This document shows, in pieces, positions 1 through 6,562 of a stretch of 19,726 nt of DNA. Every line of letters begins with the position of its first letter. The stretch's first letter is position 1. The stretch comes from Fluviicola sp. (GTDB lineage: Bacteria; Bacteroidota; Bacteroidia; Flavobacteriales_D; Crocinitomicaceae). Both the position numbers and the translations under genes were made by a program. The notes under the pieces are model-generated. The model was not told where the DNA came from, searched no databases, and saw nothing but the letters and a program-made list of their open reading frames with translations. The stretch lies in contig NZ_JASLCN010000126.1 of NCBI RefSeq assembly GCF_030151805.1, positions 1 to 19,726 of the forward strand, in the 5' to 3' direction.

Positions 1-11
1 TATAACATTTT

Positions 12-73
12 AATACTGTATCCATACTTAACCCATACTCTACCTATGCTCTATCCGTACTTGACCCGTAGTT
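12..73. repeat. Imperfect 11-bp tandem repeat array
   Basis: Five adjacent 11-base units run from 19 to 73: TATCCATACTT, AACCCATACTC, TACCTATGCTC, TATCCGTACTT and GACCCGTAGTT. The consensus is roughly NAYCCRTACTY. A decayed unit precedes them (about 12-18) and another may follow (74-84). As a 33-base super-unit, 19-51 and 52-84 match at 23 of 33 positions. The 11-base period is about one helical turn, so each unit would present the same DNA face. No reading frame is evident. Its role is unknown; it could be a protein-binding array, the tail of a larger repeat cut by the window edge, or decayed repetitive DNA. Confidence 0.6.
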
Positions 74-257
74 GAGCTATCCGGATCTGGTTTTTTGTGA
101 TTTTGGATTCCTTGTTTGTATCCTGTTTTTTTTACAATAGTGTGAAGTAGATTCCCTTGAGTAAACCAAGGTAAAGGCGCAAAGACAAAAAACAAGAAAG
201 CGGAGCATAGATATGTGTTTACTCACTTTTAAAATGAATTCCCTGGTATGAATCGTG
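74..257. other. Non-coding stretch upstream of the first gene
   Basis: No convincing gene is seen here. The stretch has T-rich runs (about 91-133), a weak 5-bp inverted repeat CCTTG/CAAGG (155-159 with 167-171), and a short GTAAAGGCGCAAAGAC segment near 171-186. That segment resembles fragments of intergenic repeats I associate with Bacteroidetes genomes. Nothing else is supportable. Confidence 0.4.
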
Positions 258-265
258 TATATTTG
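258..265 (+). promoter_or_regulatory. Candidate Bacteroidetes -7 promoter element
   Basis: TATATTTG matches the Bacteroidetes consensus TAnnTTTG exactly and lies 32 bases before the ATG at 298. No clear TTTG is seen at the usual -33 distance, so this is a partial promoter match. Transcription would start near 270, giving a short 5' untranslated region. Confidence 0.45.
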
Positions 266-297
266 TTCTCATTCCAACAGCTTTTAAAATCATCTGC

Positions 298-963
298 ATG
301 AATCACGAACACGAATTCCAGGCGTATCAAACTTTTCAAAGCAAGGATGAATTCAACGATTTTGTTTTACTTCTGAATGAATACAACATTGATTTTGAAA
401 CGGAAGATTATCCGATAAACTTCATCTCTGATATTCGGAATGACCGCTTTTCGCATGAATACATTGTCAAACTGAAATCAGAGGATTTTTCTGTCGCTGA
501 TAAAATCCAGGAAGAACTTGCTTTGGAACAACTCGAGGACATTCCTTCCGATTATTACCTGTTTGAATTTACGAATGAGGAGTTGATTGATATTCTGGAA
601 GCGAAAGACGAATGGAGTAAACTGGATTATGTTTTGGCACTGGATATCTTAAAGCAAAGAGGAATCACGGTTTCAGACAAAGCGCTTTCTATGATTCAGA
701 TGGAACGAATCGAAAAACTGTCTGAACCTGAAAAACATTCACCTGTTTGGATTGCAATCGGGTATACTTCGGCAGCTCTCGGTGGTTTGCTCGGAATCAT
801 GATCGGCTGGCATCTTTACAATGCGAAAAAAGTGCTTCCGAACGGAGAGCGCGTGCCGGTTTATGCTCAAACGGATCGAAATCAGGGATTCCGCATTTTT
901 GTCATCGGGATTATCGTGCTGCTGATCGCAGTGACCATTCGGATAGTGTCTCATGTGCCTTAA
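298..963 (+). CDS. Hypothetical two-helix membrane protein with acidic N-terminal domain
   Basis: The function is not recognised. The 221-aa product has a soluble, acidic N-terminal part (residues 1-145). Its first about 75 residues (phrases such as FETEDYP and YIVKLKSEDFSVADKIQEEL) faintly recall the DUF2007 'putative signal-transducing' fold, in which a short ferredoxin-like unit precedes membrane segments; that similarity is inference by eye. Two hydrophobic helices follow, at about 150-172 (with GGLLGIMIGW) and 197-217 (FVIGIIVLLIAVTI). Between them is a polar loop with PNGERVPVY. No signal peptide is seen. The ATG at 298 follows a TAnnTTTG element by 32 bases. A 46-codon membrane-peptide frame begins 12 bases after its stop and may be co-transcribed. 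Confidence 0.8.
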   Translation: MNHEHEFQAYQTFQSKDEFNDFVLLLNEYNIDFETEDYPINFISDIRNDRFSHEYIVKLKSEDFSVADKIQEELALEQLEDIPSDYYLFEFTNEELIDILEAKDEWSKLDYVLALDILKQRGITVSDKALSMIQMERIEKLSEPEKHSPVWIAIGYTSAALGGLLGIMIGWHLYNAKKVLPNGERVPVYAQTDRNQGFRIFVIGIIVLLIAVTIRIVSHVP

Positions 964-975
964 TTTCAGATCCGG

Positions 976-1116
976 ATGCTTGCAGTGTTGATTATGACCT
1001 GGTCTTTTGCACTTGTTTTCAATCTTTTTTGGATCATACGGAAGAAACCTTCCCATCGTTTTAAGAGGATCAAATTGCTTAAACTGAAATCGCAGATTAA
1101 CAGGAGACAAAATTAG
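976..1116 (+). CDS. Small basic single-pass membrane peptide (46 aa, putative)
   Basis: An open frame starts with ATG at 976 and ends with TAG at 1114-1116. The peptide begins with a hydrophobic helix (MLAVLIMTWSFALVFNLFWI, residues 1-20). It continues into a strongly basic tail with about a dozen Lys/Arg in 25 residues and almost no acidic residues. This helix-plus-positive-tail plan is what the positive-inside rule expects for an inserted small membrane protein with N-out/C-in topology. It starts 12 bases after the stop of the 221-aa membrane protein, so the two may form an operon. No family is recognised. Being short, it could be chance, but composition and context favour a real gene. Confidence 0.5.
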   Translation: MLAVLIMTWSFALVFNLFWIIRKKPSHRFKRIKLLKLKSQINRRQN

Positions 1117-1186
1117 ATTTCCGGGTAAAACCGTCTTTTTAATTGATTTTTACAGTATTTTGGGGTTTATCTGAAAAAATAACCTG

Positions 1187-2656
1187 ATGCAGATTTTAAG
1201 CGCAAAACAACAGCGAGACCTTGATCATTTCACCATTGAAAACGAACCGGTTTCATCTGTAAATCTGATGAATCGCGCGGCAAGTCTTTGTGCGGATGAG
1301 ATCATCGGAGAATTAAATCCCGGAAATTCGATTATGCTGCTTTGCGGAACGGGAAATAACGGCGGTGACGGATTTGTGCTGCTCCGGTATTTCAAATTGG
1401 CGGGAATCCGGGTGCGGTGTTACCTCGTTCCTTTCGGTCAGATGAGTGAAGATTGCCGGATTCAATATGAATTGGTGCAAGACGATGTGCTGATTTGGGA
1501 TGCCGAAACCCATCCGGAGTGGGATGAAAACACGCTTGTAATTGATGCGCTGCTGGGAACCGGATCAAACCGCGAACCGCAAAACGAACTGAAACATGCC
1601 ATCGAATGGATTAACAGAACGACTTGTGCTGTTTATTCGATCGACATGCCTTCCGGATTACCGGCTGACGAAATTCCTTCGCATCAAATCATTGTTCGGG
1701 CGAGTAAAACACTGACTTTTCATGCTCCCAAGCTGAGCTTTTTTCTTCCTGAAACGGCCGAGTATGCCGGAGCGTGGAAAGTTCTGGATATCGGATTGCT
1801 TTCCGACCCGGATTTAGAAGATTCATCTTATTCGTGGATGCTGGAAACTGAAGTGAAATCCTTGCTGTCACTTAGAAAGCGTTTTTCACACAAAGGAACT
1901 TATGGTCATGGATTGCTCATTGCGGGCAGCGACGGAAAAATGGGTGCTTGTTTACTGAGTGCAGAGGCAGCACTTCGTTCGGGACCTGGATTGTTGACCG
2001 TTCACACCGTTTCACAGGGAAAATTTCAACTCCATCAGCGGATTCCGGAAGCGATGGCTCATTGGGATTCGAATGAGCATGAACTCAGCGGAGAAAACCT
2101 GCCGGATTTACAAACGTATTCAGCAATCGGGATCGGTCCGGGATTGGGAAAGGGGAAAGGAGTAAAACTTGCTTTGGAAAAAGTGCTGAATTCCGGATTG
2201 CCCTGCGTGATTGATGCAGATGCGCTGAATGTCTTGTCAGAAAACCCGGATTTATTGGGAAAACTTCATGCAAACTGCATTTTAACGCCTCACCCGAAAG
2301 AATTTGAGCGCCTGGCAGGCTCTTTCACAACCAGTTTTGACCGTCTGAAACGCGCTGCTGCTTTCTCCCGCAAACACGGATGCGTCCTCGTATTGAAGGA
2401 TGCAATGACTGCTGTTATTAATCCGGAGGGAGAAATCCATTTCAATACAACAGGAAATCCGGGAATGGCCAAAGGTGGTTCGGGAGATGTCTTAACAGGA
2501 ATCATTCTTGGTTGTTTGGTACAAAAAATGACTCCTTTTGATGCGACCCGCATAGCCGTTTTTTACCATGGATCAGCCGGAGACAAAGCAAGAGATGCAA
2601 AAGGAGAAAGAGCCATGCTACCCAGGGATTTGATTGTGAATTTACGCATTGATTAA
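1187..2656 (+). CDS. nnr: Bifunctional NAD(P)H-hydrate epimerase / ADP-dependent dehydratase
   Basis: This enzyme repairs damaged nicotinamide cofactors. The N-terminal domain (YjeF_N, about 1-215) epimerises the R and S forms of NAD(P)H hydrate. The C-terminal ribokinase-like domain (about 225-489) dehydrates the S form back to NAD(P)H using ADP. Visible signatures are GTGNNGGDG (residues 54-62) and DALLGTGSNRE in the epimerase half. The dehydratase half has GTYGHGLLIAGS, AALRSGPGLLTV, the LTPHPKEFERL motif and NPGMAKGGSGDVLTG (about 424-438), whose GGSGD segment carries the catalytic Asp. The 489-aa length is normal for the fused form (E. coli YjeF/NnrDE type). It appears to be a single-gene unit between unrelated genes. 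It is cytosolic, with no signal peptide. Confidence 0.95.
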   Translation: MQILSAKQQRDLDHFTIENEPVSSVNLMNRAASLCADEIIGELNPGNSIMLLCGTGNNGGDGFVLLRYFKLAGIRVRCYLVPFGQMSEDCRIQYELVQDDVLIWDAETHPEWDENTLVIDALLGTGSNREPQNELKHAIEWINRTTCAVYSIDMPSGLPADEIPSHQIIVRASKTLTFHAPKLSFFLPETAEYAGAWKVLDIGLLSDPDLEDSSYSWMLETEVKSLLSLRKRFSHKGTYGHGLLIAGSDGKMGACLLSAEAALRSGPGLLTVHTVSQGKFQLHQRIPEAMAHWDSNEHELSGENLPDLQTYSAIGIGPGLGKGKGVKLALEKVLNSGLPCVIDADALNVLSENPDLLGKLHANCILTPHPKEFERLAGSFTTSFDRLKRAAAFSRKHGCVLVLKDAMTAVINPEGEIHFNTTGNPGMAKGGSGDVLTGIILGCLVQKMTPFDATRIAVFYHGSAGDKARDAKGERAMLPRDLIVNLRID

Positions 2657-2760
2657 CAGGTTGTTGTGTGAAATAATAGCTAAAACCGGAAGACCAGTCA
2701 TTCAACCAATTGGTTTAGAAATTTACGTAAGCGGAAACACAAACGAACCGATTTCTGTTC

Positions 2761-2768
2761 TATATTTA
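2761..2768 (+). promoter_or_regulatory. Weak candidate -7 promoter element
   Basis: TATATTTA matches TAnnTTTG except for the last base and lies 31 bases upstream of the ATG at 2800. No matching -33 element is evident, so the call is tentative. Confidence 0.3.
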
Positions 2769-2799
2769 CGCCCACATATTAACACATAATCTAAAAAAC

Positions 2800-3081
2800 A
2801 TGAAACTAAAACAAGTTCTTTTATCCGTTGCCTTTTTATTTGTAGTTCAAATTGCAAGTGCATTTACAATTCGTTATTACAACCAGGATTCTAAAAGTTA
2901 CACATTGGAAGTTCGTTCAAACGGATCCACTCAAAAAATCGAATTCAGCAGCTCTACAACAAGCTCTGCTTCCGTTCAGACAAGCGCTTCAGAAGTTGAA
3001 ATCAAAACAGAATGCGGCTGGGTAAAAGTAAAAGACGGAGCAAAAATCAGCATTAAAAACGGTTGCATTAAAATCGAATAA
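2800..3081 (+). CDS. Small secreted protein of unknown function
   Basis: The 93-aa product begins with a clear Sec signal peptide: MKLK, a hydrophobic core LLSVAFLFVVQ, then IASA before FTIRYY, with likely cleavage after Ala21. The mature part is about 72 residues, rich in Ser/Thr and Lys, with alternating polar and hydrophobic residues suggesting beta strands. It has two Cys (72 in TECGW and 89 in NGCIKIE) that could form a disulfide after export. There is no lipobox Cys at the cleavage site, so it is probably periplasmic or extracellular rather than a lipoprotein. It is monocistronic: a strong terminator begins 17 bases after its stop. No family is recognised. Confidence 0.8.
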   Translation: MKLKQVLLSVAFLFVVQIASAFTIRYYNQDSKSYTLEVRSNGSTQKIEFSSSTTSSASVQTSASEVEIKTECGWVKVKDGAKISIKNGCIKIE

Positions 3082-3097
3082 TCATCAAACGATATTG

Positions 3098-3146
3098 AAA
3101 AATCCCGGCATTTTGACTACGCTCAATGACCGGGATTTTTTTGTTT
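3098..3146 (+). terminator. Rho-independent terminator after the small secreted protein
   Basis: An 11-bp perfect stem pairs AAAAATCCCGG (3098-3108) with CCGGGATTTTT (3130-3140), followed by more T residues. The 21-base loop can itself pair CATT (3109-3112) with AATG (3125-3128). It separates the secreted-protein gene from the his promoter, which starts about 30 bases later. The loop phrase TTGACTACGCTCAATGACC resembles a phrase I associate with repeated Bacteroidetes intergenic hairpins. Confidence 0.9.
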
Positions 3147-3170
3147 TAAGTCAAAATAAAAAAGAAATAT

Positions 3171-3201
3171 TTTGCAGAATCAAAATTCGGTTCTACATTT
3201 G
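3171..3201 (+). promoter_or_regulatory. Promoter of the histidine operon
   Basis: TTTG at 3171-3174 (-33 type) and TACATTTG at 3194-3201 (exact TAnnTTTG, -7 type) are 19 bases apart, matching the Bacteroidetes primary sigma consensus in sequence and spacing. Expected initiation is about 4-7 bases after the last G, near 3205-3208. That coincides with the ATG of the His leader peptide at 3206. Confidence 0.8.
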
Positions 3202-3205
3202 CCCC

Positions 3206-3250
3206 ATGAAAATGACACAATTACATCATCATCATCACATGCATCGCTAG
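3206..3250 (+). CDS. hisL: his operon leader peptide (14 aa, six His)
   Basis: The short frame reads MKMTQLHHHHHMHR then TAG: six histidine codons in 14, five of them consecutive (CAT CAT CAT CAT CAC, 3224-3238) and one more at 3242-3244. It lies directly after the his promoter and directly before a terminator hairpin and hisG, which is the arrangement of ribosome-mediated attenuation. Shortage of charged His-tRNA would stall the ribosome on the His run. No Shine-Dalgarno is present. The promoter position suggests the transcript starts at or within a few bases of this ATG, so translation may be leaderless; the second ATG (3212) is an alternative start. The symbol hisL is used by analogy with enteric bacteria; homology is not implied. 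Confidence 0.88.
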   Translation: MKMTQLHHHHHMHR

Positions 3251-3316
3251 GCGCTTTGGTGAGATGATTGTATATCTATAAATCTTTAACCCGCTTGGCA
3301 ATCAGGCGGGTTTTTT
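3228..3316 (+). promoter_or_regulatory. his transcription attenuator (1:2 hairpin, antiterminator, terminator)
   Basis: Three pairings are visible by eye. The terminator pairs 3288-3297 with 3303-3312 (core AACCCGC/GCGGGTT, loop GCAAT, one G-U), followed by a T run 3311-3316. The antiterminator pairs GCTAGGCG (3246-3253, overlapping the leader stop codon) with CGCTTGGC (3292-3299), eight pairs including two G-U. It can be extended by GGT (3258-3260) with ACC (3289-3291) across a four-base bulge, and so consumes nearly the whole 5' arm of the terminator. The protector pairs the His-codon run (3228-3238, one A bulged) with GTGAGATGAT (3259-3268), ten pairs enclosing the antiterminator seed. A ribosome stalled on His codons would block the protector and free the antiterminator. 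A ribosome at the stop codon would cover 3246-3253 and allow termination. No thermodynamic folding was run. Confidence 0.8.
3288..3316 (+). terminator. Attenuator terminator hairpin upstream of hisG
   Basis: A G+C-rich stem CCCGC/GCGGG flanked by AA/TT pairs ends in six T residues (3311-3316), the standard intrinsic terminator form. It lies 59 bases before the hisG start and inside the operon's own leader, so its function must be conditional. Confidence 0.9.
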
Positions 3317-3374
3317 GTTGTCATTTTCATCACTTCATGCGATTCTCCGGTTGTCAGGCATTTCAAAAAAATAA

Positions 3375-4232
3375 ATGAAACGTTTGATTATTGCGGTCCA
3401 GAAATCGGGCCGTTTGCAGGAAGGTTCTCTCGAACTGCTCAGGGAGTGCGGACTCAAAGTAGATTACCGCAACGGACAATTGAAAGTCATCACTCCGGAT
3501 TATCCTTCAGAAATTCTCTTTCTCCGAAACTCGGATATTCCGGGATATGTTGCGGATGGGGTTGTAGATTTGGGAATTGTAGGTTCTAATTTACTGGAAG
3601 AGGAAGAGTCTGAAACAGAACTTGTTTTGGGGCTAAACTTCTCCAAATGCAGGTTGTCATTTGCGGTTCCCAAAAACTCGAAAATTCGCGAAGTGGCCGA
3701 TCTTGAAGGAACGCGGATTGCCACCTCGTATCCGGTTTCAGTTCGAAAATTCTTGTCCAAAGAAGGAATCACAGCAGACATTCACACCATTTCCGGGTCA
3801 GTTGAAATTGCTCCGGCCTTGAATTTGGCAGATGTAATTGCCGATGTTGTCTCAACCGGAAATACCTTGTTTCAGAATAACCTGAGAGAATTATTTTCCT
3901 TCCTGGATTCGGAAGCTGTTTTGATCAAGGGAAAGCAGTTTGATCCGGAGAAACAGGACTTGCTGGATCAGCTTGTTTTCAGGATCCAGTCGGTATTGGC
4001 CGCGAAAGAGTTTAAATACATTCTGTTGAATGCGCCGAAGCAAAAGCTGGATGCGATCTGCAACACCCTTCCCGGGATGAAAAGCCCCACAATTCTTCCT
4101 TTAGCAATCGACGGATGGGTGAGTGTGCACTCAGTCGTCAAGCAAAAAGAAGTTTGGAAAGTAGTTCAGCAGCTTAAAACCGAAGGAGCTCAGGGAATTT
4201 TAGTTTGTCCAATCGAAAAAATGATTTCCTGA
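3375..4232 (+). CDS. hisG: ATP phosphoribosyltransferase, long form
   Basis: It catalyses the first committed step of histidine synthesis: ATP plus PRPP gives N1-(5-phosphoribosyl)-ATP. At 285 aa it is the long form, with two catalytic lobes (about 1-210) and a C-terminal ACT-like HisG_C domain (about 213-285, with LPLAIDGWVSVHSVV and GILVCPIEKM). In the family that C-terminal domain binds histidine for feedback inhibition, and this form needs no HisZ partner. Signature segments include AVQKSGRLQEGSLELL at the N-terminus and the PRPP-binding stretch SGSVEIAPALNLADVIADVV with STGNTL. It is the first structural gene after the attenuator, so the pathway is likely controlled both transcriptionally and allosterically. 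Its TGA overlaps the next ATG by one base (TGATG). Confidence 0.97.
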   Translation: MKRLIIAVQKSGRLQEGSLELLRECGLKVDYRNGQLKVITPDYPSEILFLRNSDIPGYVADGVVDLGIVGSNLLEEEESETELVLGLNFSKCRLSFAVPKNSKIREVADLEGTRIATSYPVSVRKFLSKEGITADIHTISGSVEIAPALNLADVIADVVSTGNTLFQNNLRELFSFLDSEAVLIKGKQFDPEKQDLLDQLVFRIQSVLAAKEFKYILLNAPKQKLDAICNTLPGMKSPTILPLAIDGWVSVHSVVKQKEVWKVVQQLKTEGAQGILVCPIEKMIS

Positions 4233-6562
4233 TGAAAATAAGTGTAAACCCGAATTCGGAAGCACTCCGAACGATCCTGAAACGTCCGGAATTGGAAACT
4301 TTCCATCTGGAGGCTACCATTGCAGAAATCTTTCGGGAAGTTGAATTAAACGGCGATGCCGCTTTGAAACTTTTCGCGCTGAAATTCGACCAGGTAGTAT
4401 TGGATTCTTTCGAAGTTACAAAAACGGAAATTGAGCAGTCGGAATATGTTTTGGATAATGATTTGAAACAAGCAATACGAATTGCAGCTTCTAATATTGA
4501 ATTGTTTCATGCCGGTCAGAAATCTGCAGAACCCGAAATCGAAACAACATCCGGTGTTTTTTGCCGGAGAAAATCTGTCGGAATCCAAACCGTTGGGATG
4601 TACATTCCAGGAGGAACGGCTCCGTTGTTTTCAACTGTTTTGATGTTGGGGATTCCTGCCCGACTGGCCGGATGTCCCAATCGGATTTTGTGTACACCTT
4701 CCGATCAAAACGGAGTGATTGATCCGGCTATTCTTTATGCCGCAAAAGTTGCCGGAATCACGCAGGTTTTCAAAATCGGTGGCGCGCAGGCAATCGCTGC
4801 AATGGCGCTCGGAACCGAAAGTATTCCCAAGGCGGATAAATTATTTGGTCCCGGAAATCAATATGTGACGGCTGCGAAACTATTTGCTCAGAAATCAGGA
4901 ATTCCGATTGATCTACCGGCCGGACCTTCCGAAGTGCTTGTTGCAGCTGATGAAACCATTGCTCCTGCAATTATTGCTTCTGATTTATTGGCTCAGGCTG
5001 AGCACGGAATTGATTCCCAGGTTGTTTTTCTGACTGATTCCGAGGCTTTTGTTTCAGCCGTGGATTCGGAGTTGGCGAAACAACTTTCGGCTCTTCCACG
5101 GGCAGGAATTGCTTCCAAAGCGCTTGAAAATAGCGCCGTAATTGTTGCTATTCCGGAAAAATGGGTTGAAATCATTAATGAATATGCTCCGGAACACCTA
5201 ATCGTTATGGGAAAATACGAAGAACAAGTGGCAGAAAATGTAGTGAATGCAGGAAGTGTTTTTATCGGTGAAAATACAGCGGAGAGTTTCGGGGATTATG
5301 CTTCCGGAACCAATCATACCTTGCCGACGAATGGATTTGCCCGGGCGTATAGCGGAGTTTCACTCGATTCGTTTGTGAAAAAGATAACGTATCAACGTGT
5401 TTCGAAATCCGGTTTGAGAAACCTGGGACCAACAGTTATCAGAATGGCGGAAGCGGAAAAATTGCAGGGACATGCCAATGCGATTAAAGTCCGGCTTTCA
5501 TTGCTTCAGACAGCTGATGAAACCGAAGCGGAAAACGCCGGAAATATTGAACAATGGATTCGGTCTGATCTGAGAACTGTTCAGCCATATACTTCTGCCC
5601 GCGATGAATTTGAAGGTATTGGAGACGTTTTCCTCGATGCCAATGAAAATGGATTTTTGAATGAATACAATCGCTATCCGGATCCTTTGCAACGCGAATT
5701 GAAGCAGGAAATAGCAATTGTAAAAGAACTTCCGGTTCAGAATCTGTTTCTGGGAAATGGTTCGGATGAAGTGTTGGACTTGATTCTTCGTCTGACGACA
5801 ACTCCGTATCGCGATTCGATCGCATACCTGAATCCGTCATATGGAATGTATTCGGCGCTTGCCAAGATCAATGCACTTGATACGAAAGCGATTTGCCTGG
5901 ATCAAACATTTGGAATCACTACAGATAAACTTTTGGAAGAAGCTAAAGGTGCTAAAGTGTTGATAATCTGTAATCCGAATAATCCAACCGGAAATACAAT
6001 CCGGAAAGAAGAACTGCTCGAAACAGCCCGCAAATTCAACGGAGTGTTGGTTGTTGACGAAGCTTACGTGGATTTTTGTCCGGAGTTTTCAATGGCAAAT
6101 GAAGTCGGAAAATTCCCGAATTTACTTGTCGTACAAACGCTTTCGAAGGCTTACGCAATGGCCGGATTGAGAATCGGAATGGCTATCGCCTCAGAAGATT
6201 GGGTTCAGGCGTTGAATCGCATTAAACCGCCTTATAATTTGAGTAGTTTGGTTCAGGAAAAAGCTGTTTCACTACTAAAATCAACAAATTGGAAAGAATT
6301 AAAATCGGCTGTTATTGCCGAGCGGAAGAAAATGGAAGAGGAGCTGAAATCTCTCCCGCTTGTTTTGGAAATCTTTCCTTCCGAAGCAAACTTCCTGTTG
6401 TTCCGGGTCGAACAAGCTGATAAAGTATACCGCGAATTAATTGAACACGGAATTGTTGTTCGTAACAGAAGTACACAGTACAACTGCGAAAACACTTTGA
6501 GAGTCAGCATTGGAAATTCGGTAGAAAACCAACGATTTATTGAACTAATGAATAGATTATGA
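4232..6562 (+). CDS. hisDC: Fused histidinol dehydrogenase - histidinol-phosphate aminotransferase
   Basis: One uninterrupted 776-aa frame joins two pathway enzymes. Residues about 1-420 are HisD (histidinol to histidine, two NAD-dependent oxidations), with VGMYIPGGTAPLFSTVLML, GPGNQYVTAAK, QAEHGIDSQ (zinc/active site), EYAPEHL (catalytic Glu-His), GDYASGTNHTLPT and GHANAI. Residues about 437-776 are HisC (PLP-dependent transamination of imidazole acetol phosphate), with DANENG, NPNNPTGN, VVDEAYVDF and TLSKAYAMAGLRIG carrying the PLP lysine near 639. A short acidic linker (QTADETEAENAG) joins them, with no stop. A longer frame with a TTG start at 4205 exists. I prefer the ATG at 4232 because it forms TGATG with hisG and gives a normal HisD N-terminus. 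The 3' end overlaps hisB by ATGA. HisD and HisC are usually separate proteins. Confidence 0.93.
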   Translation: MKISVNPNSEALRTILKRPELETFHLEATIAEIFREVELNGDAALKLFALKFDQVVLDSFEVTKTEIEQSEYVLDNDLKQAIRIAASNIELFHAGQKSAEPEIETTSGVFCRRKSVGIQTVGMYIPGGTAPLFSTVLMLGIPARLAGCPNRILCTPSDQNGVIDPAILYAAKVAGITQVFKIGGAQAIAAMALGTESIPKADKLFGPGNQYVTAAKLFAQKSGIPIDLPAGPSEVLVAADETIAPAIIASDLLAQAEHGIDSQVVFLTDSEAFVSAVDSELAKQLSALPRAGIASKALENSAVIVAIPEKWVEIINEYAPEHLIVMGKYEEQVAENVVNAGSVFIGENTAESFGDYASGTNHTLPTNGFARAYSGVSLDSFVKKITYQRVSKSGLRNLGPTVIRMAEAEKLQGHANAIKVRLSLLQTADETEAENAGNIEQWIRSDLRTVQPYTSARDEFEGIGDVFLDANENGFLNEYNRYPDPLQRELKQEIAIVKELPVQNLFLGNGSDEVLDLILRLTTTPYRDSIAYLNPSYGMYSALAKINALDTKAICLDQTFGITTDKLLEEAKGAKVLIICNPNNPTGNTIRKEELLETARKFNGVLVVDEAYVDFCPEFSMANEVGKFPNLLVVQTLSKAYAMAGLRIGMAIASEDWVQALNRIKPPYNLSSLVQEKAVSLLKSTNWKELKSAVIAERKKMEEELKSLPLVLEIFPSEANFLLFRVEQADKVYRELIEHGIVVRNRSTQYNCENTLRVSIGNSVENQRFIELMNRL

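Noticed and set aside
739..1110. A 123-codon minus-strand frame and a 105-codon plus-strand frame (747-1064) overlapping the first membrane gene
   Set aside because: Both have low-complexity, His/Arg/Ser-rich composition typical of shadow frames, and they overlap the better-supported 221-aa gene and 46-aa peptide.
2704..2715. AACCAATTGGTT palindrome between nnr and the secreted protein
   Set aside because: A 12-base palindrome is expected several times by chance in a window of this size, and it is not positioned clearly against a promoter.
3224..3247. His-codon run read as an engineered His tag
   Set aside because: It is inside a natural leader with promoter, stop codon, terminator and hisG directly downstream, and includes mixed CAT/CAC codons and a separated sixth His.
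4205..4231. TTG start giving nine extra residues on HisD-HisC
   Set aside because: The ATG at 4232 makes a TGATG junction with hisG, as elsewhere in this operon, and gives the normal HisD start.
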